A stretch of DNA of 64,000 bases from Ahniella sp. (GTDB taxonomy: Bacteria; Pseudomonadota; Gammaproteobacteria; Xanthomonadales; Ahniellaceae). Within the stretch, counting starts at the first letter, position 1, and each line of letters starts with the position of its first letter. The DNA lies in assembly GCA_016712105.1 (NCBI GenBank), contig JADJRU010000005.1, positions 186,001 to 250,000 of the forward strand, in the 5' to 3' direction. Both the position numbers and the translations under genes were made by a program. The notes beneath the pieces were generated by a model that did not search any database, was not told where the DNA came from, and worked only from the letters and a program-made list of their open reading frames with translations. Shown here one piece after another: positions 56,805-64,000 of this stretch.

Positions 56805-58405
56805 ATGAGCGAACGCGATGTAATGGAGTACGAGGTGGTCATCGTTGGCGCCGGCCCGTCCGGCCTGGCCGCGGCCATTCGGCTGAAACAGCTCAGCCCC
56901 GAGACCACCGTCTGCGTGATCGAGAAAGGCTCGACCGTCGGCGCACACATCCTGTCTGGCGCGGTCATCGACCCTGCGCCGCTCGATGCCTTGTTGCCGG
57001 GCTGGCGCGACAACCCGCCGCCGATCTGCGTGCCGGCCACGACCGACGAGTTCTGGTGGCTGACCAAAACCGGCGGCCGCAAACTGCCCACGCCGCCGCA
57101 ACTGCACAACCATGGCAACTTCATTGTCTCGCTGGGCGCCACCTGCGCCTGGCTGGCGCCTCAGGCCGAAGCGCTGGGCGTCGAGATTTATCCCGGCTTC
57201 GCCGCCTCGGAAGTGCTGTTTGGAGACCAGGGCGAAGTCGTCGGTGTCCGGATTGGCGACATGGGTGTCGCCAAGGACGGCAGCTTCAAGGATGGCCACA
57301 CGCTCGGCATCGATATCCGCGCGAAGCTGACCATCTTCGGCGAAGGCGCCCGCGGGCATCTGACCAAACAACTGGTTCCGCGCTTCAAGCTGGACGCCAA
57401 CAGCGACCCGCAGACCTACTCGATCGGCATCAAGGAACTGTGGCAGTTGCCGCCCGGCCGCGTCACGCCGGGTCACATCGTGCACACCTGCGGCTGGCCG
57501 GCAGACAACGCCACCTATGGCGGCAGCTTCCTGTACCACCTGGACAAGGACCGCGTCGCAGTGGGCTACGTCACCGGTCTCGACTATCAGGACACCCGCC
57601 TGTCGCCGTACGAACTGTTCCAGCAGTACAAACACCACCCGCATGTGAAGGCGCTGCTCGAAGGCGGGACCATCCTGTCGTATGGCGCCCGCGCGATCGC
57701 TGCCGGCGGCTACCAGAGCCTGCCGAAATGCGACATGCCGGGTGCCATGCTGATCGGCGACGGCGCCGGCTTGCTGAATGTCCCGAAGATCAAGGGCACC
57801 CACCAGGCCTTGCGCAGCGGCATGATCGCTGCCGAACACTGGGTCGAGAAGAAGACCCCGAAGGTTTTGACACGCGACTGCGCGGCTCTGCCGTGATGGC
57901 GGAACTGAAGAAGGTGCGCAACATCAAGCCCGGATTCCACAAGGGTTTGTGGTTCGGCCTGATCAACGCCGGCCTGGAAACCGCCACCGGTGGTCGAACA
58001 CCCTGGACCCTGCGCAACCACGCCGACTATTCGCAAACACGCAAGATCGCCGAACACGAATCGCCCAAACGGGACTTCATCACCGAGAAAACCTTGCCGC
58101 CCCGTGATCGCCTGGCGTCGGTGTTCTACGCCAGCACGGCACACGAGGAAGACCAGCCGGTCCACCTGAAAGTCGCCGACACGAACGTCTGCATCACGAC
58201 CTGCGTGACCGAATACCAGAACCCGTGTACGCGGTTCTGCCCGGCCGGCGTCTATGAGATCGCCGAGGACGACACCGGCAAACGCCTGCAGATCAATGCC
58301 GCCAACTGCGTCCACTGCAAGACCTGCGACATCAAGGACCCGTACCAGATCATTACCTGGGTCACGCCGGAAGGCGGGGCGGGGCCGAATTACCAGAATC
58401 TGTAG
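56805..58405 (+). CDS. Electron transfer flavoprotein-ubiquinone oxidoreductase (frameshifted)
   Basis: About 533 residues, with one base missing in a CCCC run at 57856-57859. The first frame carries YEVVIVGAGPSGLAAAIRLK (FAD site), GAHILSGAVIDPAPLDALLP and HTCGWPADNATYGGSFLYHL. The second, in register after the shift as TPEGFDTRLRGSAV, has the C-terminal ubiquinone/4Fe-4S part ending with NAANCVHCKTCDIKDPYQII. It passes electrons from ETF to ubiquinone at the inner membrane. The ATG at 56805 has an AGGA site 8 bases upstream; 56796 is in frame. A highly conserved single-copy gene, so a real disruption is unlikely. Confidence 0.9.
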
Positions 58406-58591
58406 CGGCACCATGAACGTCCCACCGGCTTGCCGCCCTGCGCAAGCCGGTGCCAAACTCCCGGAACTTTCTCCAGCCCGCCCGGTCTGTGAGGGGCTGC
58501 TAATTGACCCAGCGCACAAGTCGAGCTGGACACTCGCATCCCCACAGGGCCACGGACGGCCTGACTCCCGATTCCATAGTTGAGGTGATCC

Positions 58592-59317
58592 ATGATTCGT
58601 TTCGCTGCTTTGTCGCTGGCCCTGGCCGGTTCCCTGTCTGCCACCAGTGTCCACGCCGACGAGGCCAGTGTTCGCGCCGCGATCAAGACGCTGGTGCCGA
58701 ACGCTGCGATCGAATCGATCGCCGACGCTGCCATGCCCGGTTATTCCGAAGTCATGATCGGCGGCAGCGTCGTCTATGTCAGCAATGACGGCAAGTACCT
58801 GATCCAGGGCTCGGTCTACGACATCGCGAACAAGGCCGACCTGACCGAACAGCGCCGCGCCACCACGCGCAAGACGGAACTCGCCAAGGTCACCGCCGAC
58901 AAGCGCATCCGCTTCAAGGCCAAGGAAGAAAAGTTCCGCGTCACGGTGTTCACCGACATCGACTGTGGCTACTGCCGCAAGCTGCATCAGGAAATGGCGC
59001 AGTACAACGACCTCGGCATCACCGTCGACTATCTGTTCTTCCCGCGCGCCGGCCTGAACTCCGAGTCGTTCAACAAGGCCGTTTCGGTCTGGTGTGCCGC
59101 CGACAAGCTGGCCGCGATGACCGACGCCAAGAATGGCAAGGACCTGCCGGCCAAGACCTGCGCGAACCCGATCGCCGATGACTACGCCCTCGGCCAGAAG
59201 GTCGGCGTGAACGGCACCCCGGCCATCTTCACCGACGACGGTACGCAGGTAGGCGGTTATGTTCCTGCGGCCAGTCTGTTGGAGCGCTTGAACAGCAAGC
59301 AGACCACCGGCCGCTGA
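58592..59317 (+). CDS. dsbC: Thiol:disulfide interchange protein DsbC
   Basis: 241 residues: signal peptide MIRFAALSLALAGSLSATSV, an N-terminal dimerisation domain, a linker helix, and a thioredoxin domain with CGYC at 125-128 (VFTDIDCGYCRKLHQEM) and the cis-Pro loop VNGTPAIFTDDG. It rearranges wrong disulfides in the periplasm. It is monocistronic, with an intrinsic terminator 25 bases after the stop. Confidence 0.93.
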   Translation: MIRFAALSLALAGSLSATSVHADEASVRAAIKTLVPNAAIESIADAAMPGYSEVMIGGSVVYVSNDGKYLIQGSVYDIANKADLTEQRRATTRKTELAKVTADKRIRFKAKEEKFRVTVFTDIDCGYCRKLHQEMAQYNDLGITVDYLFFPRAGLNSESFNKAVSVWCAADKLAAMTDAKNGKDLPAKTCANPIADDYALGQKVGVNGTPAIFTDDGTQVGGYVPAASLLERLNSKQTTGR

Positions 59318-59340
59318 TTTCCGGTTGGAGTGGTTGGAAG

Positions 59341-59370
59341 AAAAGAGCCCCGCAATGCGGGGCTTTTTTT
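59341..59370 (+). terminator. Rho-independent terminator of dsbC
   Basis: Stem AGCCCCGC / GCGGGGCT (59346-59364) with a 3-base AAT loop, flanked by AAAA on the left and seven T on the right. It is symmetrical enough to work on both strands, but lies just after dsbC. Confidence 0.9.
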
Positions 59371-59436
59371 GTCCGGCTCGCTCAGAAGATATCGAGTCCT
59401 GCCGAAGGAATTCTTCGCCCCGACTTGTACTGGGGC

Positions 59437-59597
59437 CAATCTGCTCATCCGGCCTTCGGCCACCTTCCCCGTCCGGACCTTCGCGCCAATCTGCCCCTCA
59501 TCCGGCCTTCGGCCACCTTCCCCGCACGACACTTCGCGCCAATCTGGCCCTCATCCGGCCTTCGGCCACCTTCTCCCGTTTCACGGGAGAAGGGTTT
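59437..59597. repeat. Three tandem ~53-bp repeats
   Basis: Units of the form AATCTG(C/G).C..TCATCCGGCCTTCGGCCACC followed by TTCCCC and CTTCGCGCC lie at about 59437-59490, 59490-59543 and 59543-59597. The last ends in CTTCTCCCGTTTCACGGGAG, so this is the TTCTCCCG/GGCCGAAGGCC family also seen at 13.2 and 18.8 kb. The stretch 59371-59598 has no gene. Confidence 0.7.
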
Positions 59598-59598
59598 G

Positions 59599-60111
59599 CT
59601 AATGCCTGGACCACCACCACGCCACAGCACACAGCGCTGCCGCGGCATAGACACCGGCCAGAGCATCGTCGAGCATCGCACCGAGGCCACCCTTGACCTC
59701 ACGGTCGACCCAGGACACGGGCCAGGGCTTGAGGATGTCGAACAGTCGGAACAAGACAAACCCCGCCAGCATTTCGAGCCAGATCGGCATGACCTGCCAA
59801 CCGATCAGTGGCCAGAACAAGGCCGGCAGCAAGGTAAGCCATTGGCCGACCCATTCGTCGAGCACCATGAGCCCCGGGTCGTCTTCGGCAACCCGCGTGC
59901 GGATCTTGTTCGCGGCGATCACACCCAGCACAAACACGCCGACGATGGCCGCGATCAGCCAACCGGGGTGCTGGTTTCGCAACGCGAGATAAGGCAACAG
60001 GGCCGCAAGGGAACCCACCGTGCCGGGCGCCCAGCGGCTGAATCCCGAGCCCAGGCCACTGGCGATCCACAGCCAAGGATCACGATAGAAGCCGGCATCA
60101 CGTTGGGTCAT
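59599..60111 (-). CDS. pgpA: Phosphatidylglycerophosphatase A
   Basis: 170 residues with IASGLGSGFSRWAPGTVGSL (conserved GxGxxPxxPGTxGS-like block), VAEDDPGLMVLDEWVGQWLT (metal-binding DExxG motif), FVLFRLFDILKPWPVSWVDR and a final GGLGAMLDDALAGVYAAAAL, all typical of PgpA. It is an inner-membrane protein of four helices that dephosphorylates phosphatidylglycerophosphate. Its start overlaps the thiL stop (60108-60111, ATGA), as in many gammaproteobacteria where thiL and pgpA are adjacent. Confidence 0.95.
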   Translation of the reverse strand: MTQRDAGFYRDPWLWIASGLGSGFSRWAPGTVGSLAALLPYLALRNQHPGWLIAAIVGVFVLGVIAANKIRTRVAEDDPGLMVLDEWVGQWLTLLPALFWPLIGWQVMPIWLEMLAGFVLFRLFDILKPWPVSWVDREVKGGLGAMLDDALAGVYAAAALCAVAWWWSRH

Positions 60112-61088
60112 GGGAAATGATTGAACCCTTGTCGCTCGGGCAATACAAGCGTTTGTCCGGCACAGAACACACGCACACCGGGTTCTGCCTCAAAGGAGCC
60201 GACAACCTGCGCGGCAACACCAGCGGCGCGGGCTTCGCTCAGCACGTGTTCGACCTGCTCCACCGGCACTGCCGCCAACAGGGCGTAATCATCGCCGCCC
60301 GACAACAGCATCGACTGGGCCGCGGCAAGCCCGTGAACGGCCGACAGTTCGTTCAGTGCAGGCAGGGTCTCGAGCGCAACGCGGGCACCGACCGAACTGG
60401 CTCGCAGGATGTGATTGAGGTCGGCAATCAAGCCATCGCTGACGTCGATCAGCGCGTTGACCTTGCCGCGCAGGATCGGTGCGAGGTGGTTCAGCGGCAC
60501 GGGTCGGTTCAACGCCTGAACCCAAGGCGCCGTGACCGCATCGTCGGGCAGCCCGGCACGTTCGTGCTCGGGGCGTGCCATCTGCACACGCAAGCCTGCT
60601 GCGGCCAAGCCGACTTCACCGAACAACACCAACGAGTCGCCCGGACGCGCGCCGGATCGGCGGATCGCCGCCCCGCGCGGCGCGAATCCGTGGATCGTTA
60701 CGGTGATCGACAAGGGTCCACGTGTGCAGTCGCCACCGATCAAGCTCACCTGGTGTGTCCGAGCCAGGGCATGAAATCCCTCGAAAAAGCCTCGCAGCCA
60801 AGGTTCATCGATCGCCGGCAACGTGAGCGCCAGGCTGACCCATGCAGGGGTCGCGGCCATGGCCGCGAGATCCGAGAGATTCACCGCCAGCGACTTCCAG
60901 CCGATATCGGCCGCCGCAGTGCCGATCGGAAAATGGACACCAGCCACCAGCGTGTCGGTGCTGACCAGCAACTCGTGTCCGGTCGGTACGTCGAGGATGG
61001 CCGCGTCGTCACCGATCCCGAGGATCACGTCCCCACGCCCCAACACGGCATGTGTGCGGATCCACTCGATCAGTTCGAACTCATGCAT
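60108..61088 (-). CDS. thiL: Thiamine-monophosphate kinase
   Basis: 326 residues. AIR-synthase-like kinase with VILGIGDDAAILDVPTGHEL, LVSTDTLVAGVHFPIGTAAA, DIGWKSLAVNLSDLAAMAAT, VSLIGGDCTRGPLSITVTIH and ALIDVSDGLIADLNHIL. It phosphorylates thiamine monophosphate to the pyrophosphate cofactor. It is preceded by an acyltransferase gene ending three bases before its start and overlaps pgpA by four. Confidence 0.95.
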   Translation of the reverse strand: MHEFELIEWIRTHAVLGRGDVILGIGDDAAILDVPTGHELLVSTDTLVAGVHFPIGTAAADIGWKSLAVNLSDLAAMAATPAWVSLALTLPAIDEPWLRGFFEGFHALARTHQVSLIGGDCTRGPLSITVTIHGFAPRGAAIRRSGARPGDSLVLFGEVGLAAAGLRVQMARPEHERAGLPDDAVTAPWVQALNRPVPLNHLAPILRGKVNALIDVSDGLIADLNHILRASSVGARVALETLPALNELSAVHGLAAAQSMLLSGGDDYALLAAVPVEQVEHVLSEARAAGVAAQVVGSFEAEPGVRVFCAGQTLVLPERQGFNHFP

Positions 61089-61091
61089 CCG

Positions 61092-61622
61092 TCAGACGCC
61101 GCGGTGTTTGCCGAAGTAAGGCTTGAACCAGGCGCGAATGCGCTCCAGGTCGGCATCCAGATCGTCAGTCAGTTCAAACACCGGACCCAGTCCGATGGTC
61201 TTGCTGGGGTAGTCGAAGTAAATGCCTGCCAAGGGGACGTTGGCCTGCTTGGCGATGTGCCAGAAGCCGCTGCGCCAGCGCGTGACCGCACGGCGCGTTC
61301 CTTCGGGCGCAAGGATGACCCATTTTCGATCGTTGTCCTGGAAGCTCTTGGCCACCTGATCGACCACACCGGAAGCGCTGTGTCGGTCGATCGGCTGGCC
61401 GCCAAGCCAACGCAGGAGGATCCCCAGCGGAAACCAGAATGCCTCCTTCTTGCCAAGGAAGCTGATGTTCATGTCGTAGCCGATCTTGACCAGGAAACCC
61501 CAGTACGCATCCCATGCCGAAGAATGCGGCACGGCGATCAGCATCATTTTCGGCTCGTTCGGAAACTCGCCCACCAGCTTCCAGCCGCCGAGTTTCAGCA
61601 GGAATTTCGCAAGCGTGCGCAT
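61092..61622 (-). CDS. PlsC-like 1-acylglycerol-3-phosphate acyltransferase family protein
   Basis: 176 residues from the ATG at 61622 (MRTLAKFLLKLGGWKLVGEF); an upstream ATG at 61685 would add 21 residues. It shows the acyltransferase block I variant AVPHSSAWDAYWGFL (HxxxxD), KKEAFWFPLG (block II) and VILAPEGTR (block III). This short branch of the PlsC family is common in gammaproteobacteria and its acceptor is not established. It lies just upstream of thiL on the same strand. Confidence 0.85.
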   Translation of the reverse strand: MRTLAKFLLKLGGWKLVGEFPNEPKMMLIAVPHSSAWDAYWGFLVKIGYDMNISFLGKKEAFWFPLGILLRWLGGQPIDRHSASGVVDQVAKSFQDNDRKWVILAPEGTRRAVTRWRSGFWHIAKQANVPLAGIYFDYPSKTIGLGPVFELTDDLDADLERIRAWFKPYFGKHRGV

Positions 61623-61760
61623 GAACACGCCGTGCCGGGTGGGTGGCGCGTTGGGAGGTAAACCGCGGAACGGAGGCAGCGACATTCGGGGGGCCGGTAG
61701 TAAGGGGCTATTGGAGCAAAAGGACGGCGATGACGCCATGCCCAAGCGGCGAACGAATCG

Positions 61761-62186
61761 TTACTCGTCGCGCCAGCCGCGGTCGTTGCGAGTTTTCTTG
61801 ACCGCACCGCGTTGTTTCTTTTCGACGACGCGCCGGGCCTTGGCGGCCCGAGACGGTTTCGTCGCAATTCTGCGCTTGGCCACGACAAAAGCCGTTCGCA
61901 GCAGCAGGATCAGGCGATCGCGCGCGTCCTGCCGGTTGCGGTCCTGTGTCCGAAACCGGTTGGCCTCGATGACAATTTCGCCCTCTTTCGTGATCCGGCG
62001 GTCCGAACGGGACAGCAGCCGTTGTTTGGGCTCGTCCGGCACATTCGGGGAATCACGAAGCTGGAATCGCAACTCGACGGCCGTGGAGACCTTGTTGACG
62101 TTCTGCCCGCCCGGACCGGAGGCACGAACGAACCGTTCGGTCAGTTCCTCGTCGGGGATCTGGCATTGAGGATGGACATCAAGCAT
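61761..62186 (-). CDS. arfB: Alternative ribosome-rescue factor ArfB
   Basis: 141 residues. The GGQ motif at 26-28 stands in FVRASGPGGQNVNKVSTAVE, followed by LLSRSDRRITKEGEIVIEAN and a basic C-terminal tail (RRIATKPSRAAKARRVVEKK) that enters the mRNA channel of stalled ribosomes. It hydrolyses peptidyl-tRNA on non-stop ribosomes. Monocistronic. Confidence 0.93.
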   Translation of the reverse strand: MLDVHPQCQIPDEELTERFVRASGPGGQNVNKVSTAVELRFQLRDSPNVPDEPKQRLLSRSDRRITKEGEIVIEANRFRTQDRNRQDARDRLILLLRTAFVVAKRRIATKPSRAAKARRVVEKKQRGAVKKTRNDRGWRDE

Positions 62187-62395
62187 GCGGGTGCGGTGTG
62201 AAATCGGGAAAGCGCTAGCGTATCAGCAGCGGCCAAAGAAGCCCTCAGGAACCTCGGATCATTGATGATCCAAGGCCGAGGAGATGTATTCAGCTGGCGC
62301 TGAGCGCAGCCACAGGTTGCGATCGCATCAGCCACCCCACAACGGACAACGCCACCCGAAGGTGGCGTTGTCGGTCGTCTCCCAAAGACCTTTTA
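62187..62395. other. Intergenic region with two hairpins
   Basis: No gene. A palindrome GGATCATTGATGATCC lies at about 62256-62271. A 12-bp perfect stem, GACAACGCCACC / GGTGGCGTTGTC with a tetraloop, is at 62345-62372. On the minus strand its loop is UUCG closed by C-G, an unusually stable tetraloop. It stands just past the stop of the lipase-like gene and may end that transcript. Confidence 0.55.
62345..62372 (-). terminator. Stable UUCG-loop hairpin after the lipase-like gene
   Basis: Perfect 12-bp stem with cUUCGg loop on the minus strand, about 25 bases past the stop at 62396. No T-run follows, so it may serve as a 3'-end stabiliser or a weak intrinsic terminator. Confidence 0.5.
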
Positions 62396-64000
62396 TCAGC
62401 GCGCGGCGCTGGTGTTCATCGTGCTGTTGCGCGCGGAATCGGTGGTCTGTGCCGGGTCACGCATGCCGCTGGTATGGCACCAGCCGGTTTTGTGGCCCTG
62501 ATTGATGGCGCCGGAGAGCTGGCCTTTGGCGCGCTCTGTGGTGCCGTCTTCCGGATCACTCAGCAGCACGTCGGTCGCCACGTTGCAGTAGTCATAGACC
62601 CACGAGCGATCGGTGAACGAAGTCGTGAAGTAGTTGACCTTGGCGCGCGAGGTGGTCGAGATGCCGGCGAGCCAGGAGCTGGCGCCGCTGTAGGTGAGGT
62701 TGGCATTCGTGCCGCAGCCGACACCGAAGATGCTGCCGAGTACGGCGGCATTACCGGCGAGCGCGGTGCCCTGATACGGCGTACCGACGGACTGGATCAG
62801 ACGGCTGCCGGTCGCGTTGTCGAGGCCGCTCCAGTAGTAGTGGTAAAGGTGCAGCGACGCAGCACCACCCTGACTGTGTGCAACCACACCGAAGGAATTC
62901 CACGTGGCCCCGAAGGACTGGATCAGGCGGGCGAACGCATCATGTGAACGGTTCTGGTTGAAGTCCTGGAACACGGCGGAGTTGGCGAACTGGCCGGCAA
63001 CCGGACCCCAGGCGTTACCGGAGCAGTAACCATGGACCAGCAACAACTTCGTGCCAACGCCTTTCTCACCCGAATTCAGGCTGGCAGGCTTCGGACCGGT
63101 ACGCATGTCTTCGCTGATCGACGTGACCGGCTTGCTGCGCGCCTTGATGAGATTCTGGGCACCCGTGACTGCCAGTCGCGGTGCTTCGGCAACCGTCACC
63201 AGGTAATCGGGATTTTCCAGGCGTACTTCGCGCAGTTCGAACGGCGCACGAGCCTTGGCGTAACTGGCCCAGCGATTGTCGAATGCGAGATCAAGCGCGC
63301 CATCCTTGACGGCGACCATGCCGCCGATCCACGAAACCGGGATCATCGACTTGCCGTCGAGGCTGCGGCCCCAGACTTGGGCGTAACTGCGGTAGTGCTG
63401 GCCTTCGACAGCGCCGTCGACGCGCAGCGAGAACGCCATGCGATCACCGGCAAGTGCCTTGGCCGACACGCTGTCGGCTGAAGTGATGCGAATGGCATCG
63501 TCCAGCACCGGCAGCAGGTGCTCGGTCGTGCGCAGGAATTCGCGGCCGGCAGCGTTGACACCGCCGAGCATCACTTGCGCCTTGTAGTCACCGGCCAGAC
63601 TGGCCTTGAAGTCGGAACCGAAGATGCCGTCATTGGCGGTGCCGTCCTGATGCAGACCGTCATCGAACATGGCGTATTCGGAGATCGAACCCTTCGGGTC
63701 GGTCACACGCAGCTTGCTGGACGTGACACGACCTGCGAACTCGTCATTCGTTTCATCGTAGATGGTGGCGACAAAACCGATCTGGCCGGCGCGTTTGTGC
63801 GTCAGCGAGGTGGTGTACGACATCAGGCGCTCATCACCGCCGCCGGCAAGCAGAACAAAGCCCGGTTGGCCGGAGTTGGCATGGATATCCAGGTTCCATT
63901 GGCCGTTTTGCAGACCATTGAGGCGATACCGCTTGGCCTTGAATTCATCACCGGCCAAACCATAACTTTCGTTTTCGGTTTCGATGGCGAGGCGAGCGGC
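62396..64000 (-). CDS. Secreted lipase-like alpha/beta hydrolase (5' part missing at window edge)
   Basis: The open frame runs to the window end, so the N-terminus is missing; 534 residues are visible. The N-terminal half resembles a choice-of-anchor/Ig-like segment (AMFDDGLHQDGTANDGIFGS). The C-terminal half is an alpha/beta hydrolase: LLLVHGYCSGNAWGPVAGQF (oxyanion region), FGVVAHSQGGAASLHLYHYY (G/A-x-S-x-G nucleophile), and LQSVGTPYQGT-like IQSVGTPYQGTALAGNAAVL. A closing CNVATDVLLSDPEDG and HKTGWCHTSGM supply the late acid/His region. Likely an extracellular lipase or esterase. An upstream start and signal peptide should lie beyond 64000. Confidence 0.8.
   Translation of the reverse strand, partial: AARLAIETENESYGLAGDEFKAKRYRLNGLQNGQWNLDIHANSGQPGFVLLAGGGDERLMSYTTSLTHKRAGQIGFVATIYDETNDEFAGRVTSSKLRVTDPKGSISEYAMFDDGLHQDGTANDGIFGSDFKASLAGDYKAQVMLGGVNAAGREFLRTTEHLLPVLDDAIRITSADSVSAKALAGDRMAFSLRVDGAVEGQHYRSYAQVWGRSLDGKSMIPVSWIGGMVAVKDGALDLAFDNRWASYAKARAPFELREVRLENPDYLVTVAEAPRLAVTGAQNLIKARSKPVTSISEDMRTGPKPASLNSGEKGVGTKLLLVHGYCSGNAWGPVAGQFANSAVFQDFNQNRSHDAFARLIQSFGATWNSFGVVAHSQGGAASLHLYHYYWSGLDNATGSRLIQSVGTPYQGTALAGNAAVLGSIFGVGCGTNANLTYSGASSWLAGISTTSRAKVNYFTTSFTDRSWVYDYCNVATDVLLSDPEDGTTERAKGQLSGAINQGHKTGWCHTSGMRDPAQTTDSARNSTMNTSAAR

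Overview
This window is GC-rich chromosomal DNA from a Gram-negative bacterium, most likely a gammaproteobacterium of the order Lysobacterales (Xanthomonadales). The evidence is a xanthomonadin-type aryl polyene pathway with a XanB2-like chorismatase, RecB/RecD, QueD, DsbC, ETF-ubiquinone oxidoreductase, TonB and LolA-type envelope proteins, and many REP-like palindromes. The placement is inference; there is no rRNA, and I recognised no tRNA.

Layout. 1-8 kb: secreted proteins of unclear role (a CIA30-domain protein cut by the window edge, two alpha-helical secreted proteins, a giant Ig-like protein with a C-terminal HEAFH zincin-like motif, a small secreted protein), followed by a repeat-rich gap. 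8.8-13.05 kb: first part of an aryl polyene pathway (ketosynthase, chain-length factor, glycosyltransferase, halogenase-like flavoprotein), each gene overlapping the next. 13.4-19.3 kb: a beta-propeller/di-heme cytochrome protein, a Spy-like protein, and an ECF sigma/anti-sigma/DUF4097 operon. 19.4-31.1 kb: what looks like a complete polyhydroxybutyrate (PHB) and 3-hydroxybutyrate scavenging locus: oligomer hydrolase, dehydrogenase, PHB depolymerase, TonB receptor, GntP-type permease, and a CrbS/CrbR (MxtR/ErdR)-like two-component system split between the two divergent halves. A near-identical 12-bp sequence lies in both divergent promoters. 31.3-45.7 kb: M48 peptidase, SUMF1-domain protein, RNase D, a roughly 900-bp tandem repeat array, DUF1161 protein, cytochrome c, NtrX-like regulator, WYL regulator, DHFR, QueD, RecD and RecB. 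45.7-53.8 kb: second part of the aryl polyene pathway (two dehydratases, MMPL exporter, LolA-like protein, acyltransferase, membrane protein, ACP, second halogenase-like flavoprotein, XanB2-like chorismatase). 53.8-56.7 kb: a compact lasso-type RiPP locus with a 57-residue precursor, an asparagine-synthetase-like cyclase and an HPr-kinase-like protein, but no B1/B2 leader peptidase. 56.8-64 kb: ETF-QO, DsbC, PgpA, ThiL, an acyltransferase, ArfB and a secreted lipase-like protein cut by the window end.

About a dozen otherwise normal genes, including recB and etfQO, are broken by single-base shifts, many of them in short homopolymers. The simplest explanation is residual sequencing error, so I describe those genes across the shift and give the likely position.

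The most interesting items are the RiPP precursor, which is too short for ordinary ORF calling, the two-part xanthomonadin-type cluster separated by about 33 kb, and the PHB/3-hydroxybutyrate locus with its own two-component system and shared promoter motif.
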